Shown one piece after another: positions 16,761 to 24,528 of a stretch of 36,395 nt of DNA (within the stretch, counting starts at the first letter, position 1; each line of letters opens with the position of its first letter). The notes under the pieces were generated by a model. The model did no database searches, was not told where the DNA came from, and saw nothing but the letters and a program-made list of their open reading frames with translations. Where the stretch lies: NCBI GenBank assembly GCA_017448345.1, contig JAFSLP010000098.1:1-36395 (forward strand). Reading direction: 5' to 3'. Source of the DNA: Paludibacteraceae bacterium. Its GTDB lineage: Bacteria > Bacteroidota > Bacteroidia > Bacteroidales > Paludibacteraceae. Both the position numbers and the translations under genes were made by a program.

Positions 16761-17798
16761 CTATCCTATCTTAGTCAGCACGGCTTCCAAACCTAACTCT
16801 TTCACGCGCTCGTTGATTTTGTTCTCCAGTTCCTCGCACAGGTCGGGGTTGTCTTTGAGCACACCTTTTACGTTGTCACGGCCCTGTCCTAATTTCGTGT
16901 CGCCGTAGCTGAAGAACGAACCGCTCTTTTTGATTACCTCGGTTGCTACTGCAAAGTCAAGAATCTCGCCAATCTTCGAGATGCCTTCGTTGAACATCAG
17001 GTCGAACTCGGCTTTCTTGAACGGAGGTGCCACTTTGTTCTTCACCACTTTGACGCGCACTTGGTTACCTAAAATCTGCTCGCCGTCTTTAATCTGACCG
17101 GCGCGGCGGATATCCAGACGTACCGACGCATAGAACTTCAGGGCGTTACCGCCGGTGGTGGTCTCCGGGTTGCCGAACATCAGACCGATTTTCTCGCGCA
17201 GCTGGTTGATGAAGATGACTGTGGTACCGGTCTTGTTCACTGATGCGGTCATCTTACGCAGTGCTTGGGACATCAGACGAGCCTGAAGACCCACTTTGTT
17301 GTCGCCCATGTCACCGGCTATCTCGGCTTTCGGTGTCAGTGCTGCCACCGAGTCAATGACAATCAGATCTACTGCTGCGGAACGTATCAGCTCGTCGGCT
17401 ATGTCCAGTGCCTGCTCGCCGGAGTCCGGTTGGGCAATGAGCAACTCGGCGATGTCCACACCTAATTTCTCGGCGTAGAAACGGTCGAAAGCATGCTCGG
17501 CGTCTATGATGGCAGCAATGCCGCCTTGTTTCTGAACCTCTGCCATCGCATGAATAGCAAGGGTGGTCTTTCCTGACGATTCAGGACCATAAATCTCGAT
17601 GATACGGCCGCGAGGATAACCGCCTACGCCTAATGCATAGTTCAGACCCAGACTGCCGGTCGGGATTACGGGGATATCTTCTATCTTCTCGTCACCCAGT
17701 CTCATGATGGCGCCTTTGCCATAGTCTTTGTCAATCTTTGCCATCGCTGCCTTCAGGGCTTTCAGTTTGTCTTCCGATGGTTGTTTGTTCTCTGCCAT
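16761..17798 (-). CDS. recA: Recombinase RecA
   Basis: This 345-aa protein is the homologous-recombination strand-exchange ATPase. It also acts as co-protease for LexA-type repressors where these exist. The Walker A motif is GPESSGKTT (residues 71-79) and the Walker B-type strand is [12 protein letters not shown]. The DNA-binding L2 region has [20 protein letters not shown]. Length and order match the family, and the start [15 protein letters not shown] is the usual position. The leader of about 125 nt carries a periodic repeat array, and its promoter lies at 17930-17960. I see no clear SOS box. Confidence 0.98.
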   Translation of the reverse strand: MAENKQPSEDKLKALKAAMAKIDKDYGKGAIMRLGDEKIEDIPVIPTGSLGLNYALGVGGYPRGRIIEIYGPESSGKTTLAIHAMAEVQKQGGIAAIIDAEHAFDRFYAEKLGVDIAELLIAQPDSGEQALDIADELIRSAAVDLIVIDSVAALTPKAEIAGDMGDNKVGLQARLMSQALRKMTASVNKTGTTVIFINQLREKIGLMFGNPETTTGGNALKFYASVRLDIRRAGQIKDGEQILGNQVRVKVVKNKVAPPFKKAEFDLMFNEGISKIGEILDFAVATEVIKKSGSFFSYGDTKLGQGRDNVKGVLKDNPDLCEELENKINERVKELGLEAVLTKIG

Positions 17799-17839
17799 AA
17801 TTGTATATTGTTTTATTTGTTCTCTAATTGGTGTTCCTT

Positions 17840-17911
17840 CGGACTCCTCGGATTCCTCTGATTATATCGGATTATATCGGATAATCTCGGATAATCTCGG
17901 ATAATATCGGA
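17840..17911. repeat. Decamer array in the recA leader
   Basis: CGGA (once CTGA) recurs at 17840, 17849, 17858, 17868, 17878, 17888, 17898 and 17908, a period of 9 then 10 bp. The clearest units are GATTATATCG and GATAATCTCG. The array lies between the recA promoter and start codon, so it is transcribed. Confidence 0.85.
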
Positions 17912-17929
17912 TTCCTTCTAAACCGAGTG

Positions 17930-17960
17930 CAAAATTACTAAAAAAAAAGCACATACACAA
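17930..17960 (-). promoter_or_regulatory. recA promoter
   Basis: On the minus strand, TTG (17958-17960) is followed after 20 nt by TAATTTTG (17930-17937). The extended element reads TTGTGTATGTG, a slightly divergent form of the shared motif. It begins 9 nt beyond the end of nth in transcription order. Confidence 0.75.
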
Positions 17961-17968
17961 GGTTGCGC

Positions 17969-18604
17969 TTATTTTTTTGCAAAAAATCTGCAATATTCCC
18001 GTAATCCGCATTTCTCGCATTTGGGTTTGCGGGCTTGGCACACGTACCGCCCGTGCAGTAATAACCAGTGGTGAGCTTTTGGAATGATGTTTTCGGGGAT
18101 GTATTTGACTAACTGTCTCTCTGTCTGCAGCGGGTTCTTGCTGCCCGTCGTCAGTCCGAGGCGTTCGCTCACACGGAAGATATGCGTATCTACAGCCATC
18201 GTCGGCTGGTTCCATATCACGGCGCACACCACGTTCGCGGTCTTGCGTCCCACGCCTTGCAGTGTCTGCAGGTCGTCGATGTTGTCCGGCACATGCCCGC
18301 CGTACACTTCTGTCAGCCGCTTTGCCATCGCCACCAGATGCTCGGACTTGGAACGGGGATAACTGACGCTCTTGACATATTCGAACACATCGTCACCGGT
18401 TGCTTCGGCTAAGGCTTCCGCAGTGGGGTAGGCGGCAAACAGCGCCGGGGTCACCATATTCACCCTCTTGTCGGTGCATTGGGCGGACAGCATCACTGCC
18501 ACTAACAGTTGGAACGGGTTCTCGTATTCCAACTCGCTTTCGGCTACAGGCATGTTGGTCTCAAACCACCCGAGGATATGTTCAAACCGTTGCTTGGTTG
18601 TCAT
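17969..18604 (-). CDS. nth: Endonuclease III
   Basis: This 211-aa DNA glycosylase/AP lyase removes oxidised pyrimidines. The helix-hairpin-helix LQGVGRKTANVV contains catalytic Lys121, and Asp139 lies in AVDTHIFRVSERLGL. The iron-sulfur cluster is intact: C189-x6-C196-x2-C199-x5-C205. Length matches the family. It follows the DUF4924-like gene by 45 nt on the same strand and is the last gene before the recA promoter. Confidence 0.96.
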   Translation of the reverse strand: MTTKQRFEHILGWFETNMPVAESELEYENPFQLLVAVMLSAQCTDKRVNMVTPALFAAYPTAEALAEATGDDVFEYVKSVSYPRSKSEHLVAMAKRLTEVYGGHVPDNIDDLQTLQGVGRKTANVVCAVIWNQPTMAVDTHIFRVSERLGLTTGSKNPLQTERQLVKYIPENIIPKAHHWLLLHGRYVCQARKPKCEKCGLREYCRFFAKK

Positions 18605-18649
18605 AAAATAGCGGACTGTTTAGCGTTTGGCTGTCATGCAAAACCATTA

Positions 18650-19102
18650 TTAGTTCTTTAGTGTCGCGTAAACGCGGCTTAAAAACCTCAGTATCTCTGT
18701 CGCCTGTTGCTGCACTTGCCTCGTCTCGGCGCTTATCTCGCGTTTCTGCAGTCTCAGCAGCATAATCTGGTATAGCAGAAGCAGGCATGCCTCTATGTCG
18801 GACATCGTCGGGTGGTCGGTTTTGGCTTTGAGCAGGTTCAGGCTGGGATGAATCCTCATGATAGCGGCGCGATAGACAGCATCGGTCTCCATCTGCTGGC
18901 CGTGCAGTTCTTCCATCTCGCCAAGGGCTATCTTTGCCAAGTTGGTGTGCCCGGCATCTGCGATTCCTTCGCGGTGCATCATCTCATGCAACTCGTGCAA
19001 CTCCTGCGTGCGCTCTGCTTCTTCGGGAAATGCACGCAGGTAATCTTCCATCTGCCATAGCCAGAGAATATACTCCGCAATATTGTCTTTCTTACTCCTC
19101 AT
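18650..19102 (-). CDS. DUF4924-like protein
   Basis: This predicted cytoplasmic protein of about 150 aa resembles the Bacteroidetes-specific DUF4924 family, whose function is unknown. It is largely helical; the signature-like start NIAEYILWLWQMEDYLRAF is followed by charged helices and a C-terminal LLLLYQIMLLRLQKREIS segment. I chose the ATG at 19102 (MRSKKDN) rather than an in-frame start at 19123 because it begins just before the conserved region. It overlaps the end of the S4-domain gene by 11 nt, indicating translational coupling. Confidence 0.78.
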   Translation of the reverse strand: MRSKKDNIAEYILWLWQMEDYLRAFPEEAERTQELHELHEMMHREGIADAGHTNLAKIALGEMEELHGQQMETDAVYRAAIMRIHPSLNLLKAKTDHPTMSDIEACLLLLYQIMLLRLQKREISAETRQVQQQATEILRFLSRVYATLKN

Positions 19103-19505
19103 CTTCCTCCCAATCAATATCATCCAAGTAACTGTCGCTCATGAAGGTCTCTATCTCCCTTCTGTCTTTCTTTGTCGGACGTCCTGTTCCCCGGTCGCGT
19201 GCACCGTTCCCTGCCATACGGGCTAACTCCAGTAGCTCTAATTGCTCGGGAGGCGTGCAGTCGCGCATATATTCCGGCACTAACTTGGCGCCTAAGCGGT
19301 TCTCGGTCAGTTGCAGTACGCTAAATGTGTAGGTCACAGGACCCTTGCGCACGTTGAACTGGTCTCCGACCTTGAATGTCCGGCTGGGCTTGAGTTGCAC
19401 CCCGTTCATCGTCACTCTGCCGTTCTTGCAGGCGTCGGCGGCGATACTTCGGGTCTTATATATCCTCATCGCCCATAAATATTTATCGACTCTGACTTCT
19501 GCCAT
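19092..19505 (-). CDS. S4-domain RNA-binding protein (Hsp15/HslR-like)
   Basis: This 137-aa protein has an S4 domain, VRVDKYLWAMRIYKTRSIAADACKNGRVTMNG, at residues 4-35. KPSRTFKVGDQFNV and a basic C-terminal region follow, then an acidic tail (DDIDWEEDEE). E. coli Hsp15 binds 50S subunits carrying stranded nascent chains. A similar ribosome-rescue role here is inferred and fits the pth and rplY neighbours. The end overlaps the following gene by 11 nt. Confidence 0.88.
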   Translation of the reverse strand: MAEVRVDKYLWAMRIYKTRSIAADACKNGRVTMNGVQLKPSRTFKVGDQFNVRKGPVTYTFSVLQLTENRLGAKLVPEYMRDCTPPEQLELLELARMAGNGARDRGTGRPTKKDRREIETFMSDSYLDDIDWEEDEE

Positions 19506-19510
19506 TATTT

Positions 19511-19543
19511 TCTCCCTCCCTTGAGGGGAGGGCAGGGGAGGGG
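19511..19543. repeat. G/C-rich palindromic element upstream of the S4 gene
   Basis: CTCCCTCCCTTGAGGGGAGGGCAGGGGAGGGG lies in the 38-nt gap between pth and the S4 gene. It has CCCTCC/GGGGAGG arms and a G-rich tail. The runs of three or four G could also form a quadruplex on the plus strand. Confidence 0.8.
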
Positions 19544-20107
19544 TTATTTGTGATTATACTGATTCATCGTCCTGTCGATGCCTTGCAGGCAGAAACTCGG
19601 AATAATCTCCGTGGTCACTTTCAGCCGCTCGTCAATCATCTTCTCTTCCTCTTCAGTCCATTTGCCCAGCACGAAGTTGATTTGTGCGCCGCGGGTGAAC
19701 TCGTTCCCGATGCCGAAACGCACGCGCGCATATGCGTCCGTTCCTAATACGGATTGTATGTTCCCCAAGCCGTTATGCCCGCCGTTGCTTCCTTGTTTGC
19801 GGATGCGGATAGTGCCGAACGGCAGATTCAGGTCATCCACTAACACCAGCATGTTCTCTACAGGAATCTTCTCTTGCCCCAGCCAGTACCGCACAGCGTT
19901 GCCGCTCAGGTTCATGTAGGTGGACGGCTTGAGCAGCACCATCTCTGCATTCTTTACACGGCAGCGGGCGATAAAACCGTACCGCCGATCCTCCCATGAG
20001 GCGTTAACAGATGCGGCAAAAGCATCGATCATCATAAAACCGATGTTATGCCGCGTTCCGGCGTACTCGTCGCCGATATTGCCCAAACCTACTATAAGAA
20101 ATTTCAT
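19544..20107 (-). CDS. pth: Peptidyl-tRNA hydrolase
   Basis: This 187-aa enzyme releases peptides from peptidyl-tRNA that has dropped off ribosomes. The N-terminus [21 protein letters not shown] contains Asn10 and catalytic His20. [11 protein letters not shown] and [25 protein letters not shown] supply the remaining active-site residues. The length is normal. It lies downstream of tRNA-Gln and rplY, apparently in one transcript. Confidence 0.97.
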   Translation of the reverse strand: MKFLIVGLGNIGDEYAGTRHNIGFMMIDAFAASVNASWEDRRYGFIARCRVKNAEMVLLKPSTYMNLSGNAVRYWLGQEKIPVENMLVLVDDLNLPFGTIRIRKQGSNGGHNGLGNIQSVLGTDAYARVRFGIGNEFTRGAQINFVLGKWTEEEEKMIDERLKVTTEIIPSFCLQGIDRTMNQYNHK

Positions 20108-20121
20108 GATTTTGATGTTTT

Positions 20122-20266
20122 GACCGCTTCACTGACAGAATACAGACCGCTTCGCTGACAGAATACAGACCTGATTACTATCATTGATACTAATTCAGTC
20201 TATCAGTCCGAAAGGACGGTCTATCAGTGAAACGGTCTGTATTCGGTCAGCCCGTTGGGCGGTCTG
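20122..20266. repeat. Direct and inverted repeats between rplY and pth
   Basis: A 23-nt unit (GACCGCTTCRCTGACAGAATACA) occurs twice in tandem at 20122-20144 and 20145-20167. A related copy in inverted orientation spans about 20226-20266 and matches the reverse complement of the junction at 19 of 21 positions. Between them GTCTATCAGT occurs twice around a small GTCC-GAAA-GGAC hairpin. Together they can fold into one long stem-loop in the transcript. Confidence 0.8.
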
Positions 20267-20267
20267 A

Positions 20268-20825
20268 TTAAGCCTGTTTGCTCTGACGGGTTGCTTTCAC
20301 CTCTGCTACGCAAGCGTCTGCAGGGTTCATGAACTTCAGACCCTCAACCTTCACATCGGCTACGGCAATCTTCTTGCCCAGACCGAGCTCGGTTACATCG
20401 ATATTGATGCGGTCGGGGAAAGCGGTGTAGATACCCTGTACTTTCAGTTTGCGCATGTTCTGAACCAGCTTGCCACCGGCTTTCACACCTTCTGCCAGAC
20501 CGTTCAGCTGGAGAGGAATCTCCACCACTACCGGCTTCTTCTCGTCAACGGCGAGGAAATCAATGTGCAGTGTCTTGCCGTCAATCGGGTGATATTGCAG
20601 CTCTTTTACCACAGCTTTGGTCTTGAACTCACCTACGGTCAGGTCCACAATCTGGGTGTCAGGAGTGTAAATCAGTTTACGGACATCTGCGGCTGCTACG
20701 GTAAACGTGCATGACTGACCGCATCCATAGAGGTTGCAGGGAATCAACTCCTCTGCGCGAAGGGCTTTCGCAGCCTTCTTTCCGTACTCGCTACGCGGAG
20801 TACCGGCTAATGCAAATTCTTTCAT
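20268..20825 (-). CDS. rplY: 50S ribosomal protein L25 (CTC form)
   Basis: This 185-aa protein binds 5S rRNA. The N-terminal L25 domain (about residues 1-90) has RSEYGKKAAKALRAEELIPCNLYG and KAVVKELQYHPIDGKTLHIDFLAV. The C-terminal TL5/CTC domain has VVVEIPLQLNGLAEGVKAGG, and the protein ends in KATRQSKQA. It lies immediately downstream of tRNA-Gln and upstream of pth, separated from pth by a large repeat structure. Confidence 0.96.
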   Translation of the reverse strand: MKEFALAGTPRSEYGKKAAKALRAEELIPCNLYGCGQSCTFTVAAADVRKLIYTPDTQIVDLTVGEFKTKAVVKELQYHPIDGKTLHIDFLAVDEKKPVVVEIPLQLNGLAEGVKAGGKLVQNMRKLKVQGIYTAFPDRINIDVTELGLGKKIAVADVKVEGLKFMNPADACVAEVKATRQSKQA

Positions 20826-20890
20826 TTCTTTAATTGGTTTGTGTTACTTAATACCGTGTATCTCATCACACGAACCCCTTTTCATTAAAT

Positions 20891-20922
20891 TCCCTCCCTT
20901 GTGGGGAGGGGTAGGGAGGGGG
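20891..20922. repeat. G/C-rich palindromic element between tRNA-Gln and rplY
   Basis: TCCCTCCCTTGTGGGGAGGG followed by GTAGGGAGGGGG is a close copy of the element at 19511. It lies downstream of the tRNA 3' end and about 65 nt before the rplY start, in the transcribed leader. Confidence 0.8.
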
Positions 20923-20933
20923 TTGCCTTTTTG

Positions 20934-21004
20934 TTGTCCACCGAGGAGTCGAACCTCGCTTCTCGGAACCAAAATCCGGTGTAATACCGATATACGAGTG
21001 GACA
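20934..21004 (-). tRNA. tRNA-Gln (anticodon UUG)
   Basis: A 71-nt cloverleaf folds on the minus strand. The acceptor TGTCCAC pairs with GTGGACA, with discriminator A. The D-arm is GTA/TAC. The anticodon loop TTTTGGT gives UUG, reading CAA glutamine codons. The T-arm is CGAGG-TTCGACT-CCTCG. The outermost anticodon-stem pair looks like a C-A mismatch. The 3' CCA is not encoded. Confidence 0.92.
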
Positions 21005-21034
21005 CCATTTGAGCTTTCTCAGCGAAAAAGCATG

Positions 21035-21065
21035 CAAAATTACAACAATTTTTTGACATACGCAA
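21035..21065 (-). promoter_or_regulatory. Promoter of the tRNA-Gln/rplY/pth operon
   Basis: On the minus strand TTG (21063-21065) is followed after 20 nt by TAATTTTG (21035-21042). The extended element is TTGCGTATGTC. The start site would lie about 25 nt before the tRNA. No other promoter is evident before rplY or pth. Confidence 0.82.
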
Positions 21066-21127
21066 ATTTTTTGGAAGAAAAGTAATAAAATTCTTCCAAA
21101 AAACTGCGATTTAGTCTTTTTAATGGC

Positions 21128-22588
21128 TTACAGAGCCTTCAATGCCGCCTGAATGTAGTGGTAGAACTTTTGAACGGTGGCTATGTTGACACGCTCGTCC
21201 GGACTATGGGGATGCTCGATGGTCGGACCGCAGGAAATCATCTCCATGCCGTCATATTTGGCACCGATGATTCCGCACTCCAGACCGGCGTGGATGGTCA
21301 CGATACGCGGAGTGTTGCCGAACTCCTGCTCATAAACCCGTTTCATCGTGGCTAACAGCCCGCTCTTGAAGTTCGGTTTCCAGCCCGGATAAGCGCCGCT
21401 GAACTCCACTTCGGCTCCTGCAAGCGAGAAGGCGGACTGGATGACGGACTGCAGCTCCTCCTTGCGGCTCTCTACGCTCGAACGGGTCAGGCAGCAGACC
21501 TCCACGGTCATCTCACCGTCTTTTCCGGCGGCGGTCTTGATCATCGCGAGGTTGTTGCTCGTCTCCACGATGTCCGGCATCTCGTCAATCACGCGATAGA
21601 CGCCGTGCGGACAAAGGGTCACGGCATGTATCAGGAAATCCTGCACATCTTCCGGCATCTCCGTCTTCGGGCATTCTACCTCCTCGGCGGTGAAATGGAT
21701 ACCTCCGTCCACGCCGTCGTACTCGCGCAGCCACAAGTCTTCGTAGCGGTCCACAAGGTCCTGCACGTCCTGATAACTCTCTTCGGGTATGGTGATGACG
21801 GCGGACGCCTCACGCGGTATGGCGTTGCGCAGCGAACCGCCTTCCACGCTTTCCAAGCGTGCCTCGAAATTGGCTACTGCGTCTTTCAGGAAACGGAACA
21901 GCAGCTTGATGGCGTTGGCACGCTGCAGATGGATGTCGCATCCCGAATGACCGCCTTTGCAGCCGCTCACGCACACACGCAGTGCGATGTCGCCGGACTC
22001 GGTCTCTACCGGCTGGTAGCGGAAGGTGGCAGTCGTGTCCACGCCTCCTGCGCAGCCTACATACAACTCTCCTTCCGTCTCGCTGTCCAGATTCAGCAGA
22101 TACTTGCCTTTCAGCCAGCCCGGTTTCAGATCGTTCGCGCCGTACATGCCGGTCTCTTCGTCTATCGTGAAGAATGCCTCCAAGGGCGGATGAACGGCGT
22201 TCTTGTCGGCGAGGATAGCCATCGCTGTTGCCACGCCGATACCGTTGTCTGCACCCAGAGTCGTGCCGTTGGCGGTCACCCATTCGCCGTTGTCCTCCAC
22301 GTATGCCTCTATCGGGTCTTTCTCAAAGTCGAACACACGGTCGCTGTTCTTCTGCGGTACCATGTCCATGTGACCTTGCAGGATAACGCCCGGATGGTTC
22401 TCCATGCCTGCACTCGCCGGCTTGCGGATCAGCACATTGCCGATCTCGTCCTGAAGGGTCTCCAAACCAAGCCCCTTGCCGTAATTCACCAAGAACTCCG
22501 CTATCTCTTTGCGTTTGCCGCTCGGACGCGGAATCTGTGTAAGGCTGTAGAAACTGCTCCACAAACCTTTAGGTTCCAAGTTTTTCAT
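21128..22588 (-). CDS. pepD: Aminoacyl-histidine dipeptidase (peptidase M20 family)
   Basis: This metallopeptidase of about 486 aa cleaves Xaa-His dipeptides. The ATG at 22588 (MKNLEPKG) is preferred to an in-frame TTG four codons upstream. Zinc-site motifs are VILQGHMDMVPQ, the TTLGADNGIGVA segment with its metal-bridging Asp, FTIDEETGMYGA with the catalytic Glu, and a C-terminal ISCGPTIEHPHSPDERV. The lid domain contains GCKGGHSGCDIHLQRANA. It follows ansA by 26 nt, so amino-acid scavenging genes are paired in one transcript. Confidence 0.95.
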   Translation of the reverse strand: MKNLEPKGLWSSFYSLTQIPRPSGKRKEIAEFLVNYGKGLGLETLQDEIGNVLIRKPASAGMENHPGVILQGHMDMVPQKNSDRVFDFEKDPIEAYVEDNGEWVTANGTTLGADNGIGVATAMAILADKNAVHPPLEAFFTIDEETGMYGANDLKPGWLKGKYLLNLDSETEGELYVGCAGGVDTTATFRYQPVETESGDIALRVCVSGCKGGHSGCDIHLQRANAIKLLFRFLKDAVANFEARLESVEGGSLRNAIPREASAVITIPEESYQDVQDLVDRYEDLWLREYDGVDGGIHFTAEEVECPKTEMPEDVQDFLIHAVTLCPHGVYRVIDEMPDIVETSNNLAMIKTAAGKDGEMTVEVCCLTRSSVESRKEELQSVIQSAFSLAGAEVEFSGAYPGWKPNFKSGLLATMKRVYEQEFGNTPRIVTIHAGLECGIIGAKYDGMEMISCGPTIEHPHSPDERVNIATVQKFYHYIQAALKAL

Positions 22589-22614
22589 ACTATCATTCAA
22601 TTAATTCTCAATTC

Positions 22615-23646
22615 TCAATTGTCGACCGCGACCGTCATTTCTCCGCGGATGTCTTTGCCTAACAGTTCTTTGGCTCGTTCCGGCATCTCGCCTAACAGCA
22701 GCATCATCTTGGTCAGCAGCGCCTCCGTGGTGATGTCATATCCGGAGATGACGCCTGCTTTCATCAGGTTGAGCGATACGGCGTACAGCCCCATCTCTAC
22801 CGAACCGGTGTTGCATTGGGTCTTGTTGACGATGATGACGCCGCGTTCCACGGCGCTTTTCAGCTCGCGGTACAGCCACCGGTCGCTGGGTGCATTGCCG
22901 GCTCCGAACGTCTCTAACACCACTCCTTTTAATCCGTGCGTACGCAGGAGCGCGTGGACGATGTTCTGCTGAATACCCGGAAAGAGCTTCAGCACGGCAA
23001 CGTTGGTGTCGAACTTCGTGTGGAGTGTCAGCGGCAGATGCGGGTCGCTATACCGCACCAAATGCGGCTGATAGGTGATGTGCACGCCTGCTTTTGCAAG
23101 GGCAGGGTAGTTGTAACTGTTGAAGGCGGAGAAATGTTCCGCATTGCGTTTGGTCGTCCTGTTTGCACGGAAGAGACGGTCCTCGAAGTAGATGGTCACT
23201 TCCGGCACGATGGCATTGCCGTCCTCGTCCTTTGCTGCGGCTATCTCTATCGCCGTCAGCAGGTTCTCTTTCGCATCGCTCCGAAGCACCCCGACGGGCA
23301 ACTGCGACCCCGTGAATACCACCGGTTTGTTCAGGTTCTCCAGCATGAACGACAGCGCCGAGGCGGAATAAGACATTGTGTCGGTGCCGTGGAGCACCAC
23401 GAAGCCGTCGTACGCGTCGTATTTCTCATATACCATCTCTGCTACGCGCCGCCAGCTCTCAGGACCGATGTCAGAGGAATCAATCAGCGGATAGAAGGCT
23501 TCTATATCCACGGCGATATCACCGGCGAACAACTCCGGCAGATAGGCTTTGAAGGTCTCCATATCAGCAGGAATCAATGCACCGGTTTTCCGGTCGCGGA
23601 CCATGGTAATCGTTCCGCCGGTTGATATCAATAGTACTTTGTTCAT
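22615..23646 (-). CDS. ansA: L-asparaginase, type I-like
   Basis: This 343-aa enzyme should hydrolyse asparagine to aspartate and ammonia. The ATG at 23646 (MNKVLLISTGGTI) is chosen because the frame upstream overlaps the promoter. The first active-site loop is STGGTITM with nucleophile Thr12, and the second is LHGTDTM with Thr88 and Asp89. There is no signal peptide, so it is cytoplasmic, consistent with the type I form. It heads a two-gene operon with pepD. Confidence 0.93.
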   Translation of the reverse strand: MNKVLLISTGGTITMVRDRKTGALIPADMETFKAYLPELFAGDIAVDIEAFYPLIDSSDIGPESWRRVAEMVYEKYDAYDGFVVLHGTDTMSYSASALSFMLENLNKPVVFTGSQLPVGVLRSDAKENLLTAIEIAAAKDEDGNAIVPEVTIYFEDRLFRANRTTKRNAEHFSAFNSYNYPALAKAGVHITYQPHLVRYSDPHLPLTLHTKFDTNVAVLKLFPGIQQNIVHALLRTHGLKGVVLETFGAGNAPSDRWLYRELKSAVERGVIIVNKTQCNTGSVEMGLYAVSLNLMKAGVISGYDITTEALLTKMMLLLGEMPERAKELLGKDIRGEMTVAVDN

Positions 23647-23659
23647 CCTTTTCCGCCTG

Positions 23660-23689
23660 CAAAGGTACGAAAAATAATTCAAAATTCAA
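23660..23689 (-). promoter_or_regulatory. ansA promoter (short leader)
   Basis: TACCTTTG on the minus strand (23660-23667) is preceded after 19 nt by TTG (23687-23689). It lacks the extended TTGYRYATGTS element. Only 13 nt separate the -7 box from the ATG, so the leader would be very short. Confidence 0.65.
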
Positions 23690-23741
23690 AATTAAAAATT
23701 AAAAATTCATTCGTAATTCGTAATTTTTAATTCGTAATTCA
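23674..23741. repeat. AATTCAAAATT/AATTCGTAATT word array
   Basis: The gap between ansA and the downstream terminator is filled with AATTCAAAATT, AATTAAAAATT and AATTCGTAATT words. These match the repeat inside the FAD protein gene. The array overlaps the ansA -33 region. Confidence 0.7.
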
Positions 23742-23744
23742 AGA

Positions 23745-23768
23745 AAAAACGCCCCGAAGGACGTTTTT
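23745..23768 (-). terminator. Terminator of the Spy/CpxP-like gene
   Basis: On the minus strand AAAAACGTCC pairs with GGGCGTTTTT around a TTCG tetraloop, a few nucleotides after the stop at 23771. The A/T flanks make it able to act in both directions. Confidence 0.85.
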
Positions 23769-23770
23769 CC

Positions 23771-24283
23771 TCACTTCTTGTGCTTCAGCACTTTCTCCAC
23801 CTGCCGTGGATTGAGGTCTTTGCGGAACTTGTCGTAATAGGTTTCCTGCAGTTTGATAAACTCTCTCTTCTTCGCGAACCGCTCTTTGGCTAATCTGTCC
23901 AGCTCCTTGTCCGACAGCTCCTTGCGTGCTTCTTTCTTGTCGCTTTTTTCGCCTTCTTTGAATTCGTCTTTGCAGCATTTTTGAGGAAACAGTTCATCCG
24001 CTTTGGCGCGGTACTCGCGGTAGGTCTTTGCGAAGTTCTCCGCCTGCTTGTCGCTGAGATAGAGCTCTTTGGTGAAATGTTTGATGTCGAACTCCACGCG
24101 TTCCTCGCGGGTCATGTGCTTCTTGCCGTCTTTCCAACCTTTCTCGAAACGTCCGTCCCGCTGCTCCTCTGCGCGTATCTCCTTGGTCGCTTTCTCTCCG
24201 CGCGCATGGTCATGTCTCTTGTCCTGTGCGGCAACGCTCACCGCCATCACGGCACTAAGTGCCAGAATAAATAACTTTTTCAT
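23771..24283 (-). CDS. Periplasmic Spy/CpxP-like protein (DUF4890-type)
   Basis: This 170-aa secreted protein has a signal peptide (MKKLFILALSAVMAVSVAAQ) and a highly charged, Lys/Glu-rich helical body. LYLSDKQAENFAKTYREYRAK and LNPRQVEKVLK resemble the LTxxQ-type repeats of Spy/CpxP periplasmic chaperones and the DUF4890 group of Bacteroidetes. A CC pair occurs in FPQKCCKDEF. A stress-chaperone role is inferred only. It has an unusually perfect Shine-Dalgarno (24291-24298) and is a single-gene unit ending at a strong terminator. Confidence 0.75.
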   Translation of the reverse strand: MKKLFILALSAVMAVSVAAQDKRHDHARGEKATKEIRAEEQRDGRFEKGWKDGKKHMTREERVEFDIKHFTKELYLSDKQAENFAKTYREYRAKADELFPQKCCKDEFKEGEKSDKKEARKELSDKELDRLAKERFAKKREFIKLQETYYDKFRKDLNPRQVEKVLKHKK

Positions 24284-24290
24284 TTTTTTG

Positions 24291-24298
24291 TCCTCCTT
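24291..24298 (-). promoter_or_regulatory. Strong Shine-Dalgarno of the Spy/CpxP-like gene
   Basis: AAGGAGGA lies 7 nt upstream of the ATG at 24283. Most genes in this window have no recognisable SD sequence, as is usual in Bacteroidetes, so this full anti-SD complement is exceptional. Confidence 0.75.
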
Positions 24299-24355
24299 AA
24301 ATTGGTTAAAATCAAGTGATTTCTAAAACAGTTAAACGAAGTGTTTTTTTACGCT

Positions 24356-24484
24356 TCACTCTCCACGATACAAACACCGTGCCAAACATAAAAAAATGAC
24401 CTGCAAGGGCCGTTTTTTGGGGCTCTGCTTGTATCGGCATTTGATGTTTTCCACCCAAGCGCGATAGTCATTGTCTAACGACAT
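24356..24484 (-). pseudogene. Possible remnant of a DUF1016/YhcG-type N-terminus
   Basis: A 42-codon frame opens MSLDNDYRAWVENIKCRYKQS. This resembles the start of DUF1016 (YhcG-like) nuclease proteins, which carry an N-terminal Y-x2-W-x2-x-IK-x-RY-x-QSQ-x-KA helix. After about 20 residues the similarity stops and the frame runs into a hairpin-forming A/T-rich stretch and an unrelated tail. I read it as the leftover 5' end of a lost gene, or chance. No promoter of the usual type precedes it. Confidence 0.3.
24390..24418. terminator. Possible bidirectional terminator hairpin
   Basis: A-run, GACC...GGCC core and T-run form an imperfect stem (6 A-T pairs, one mismatch, then GGCC against GGTC on the minus strand) with U-tracts in both directions. 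It lies between the Spy/CpxP-like gene and the divergent response regulator and would insulate them. Confidence 0.4.
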
Positions 24485-24528
24485 ATGCAAGAGATATGCA
24501 ATAATTATCTGATTTTTCTTGCATATGT
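24481..24528. repeat. 11-bp inverted repeat over the response-regulator promoter
   Basis: ACATATGCAAG (24481-24491) and CTTGCATATGT (24518-24528) are exact reverse complements. The right arm is the extended -33 element. A partial copy, ATATGCAA, occurs at 24494-24501. Confidence 0.75.

Noticed and set aside
17840-17911. Possible CRISPR array
   Set aside because: Units of 9-10 bp with no spacers of constant length and no cas genes nearby.
17799-17960. LexA/SOS box before recA
   Set aside because: No convincing palindromic operator could be found; the repeats present do not resemble known SOS boxes.
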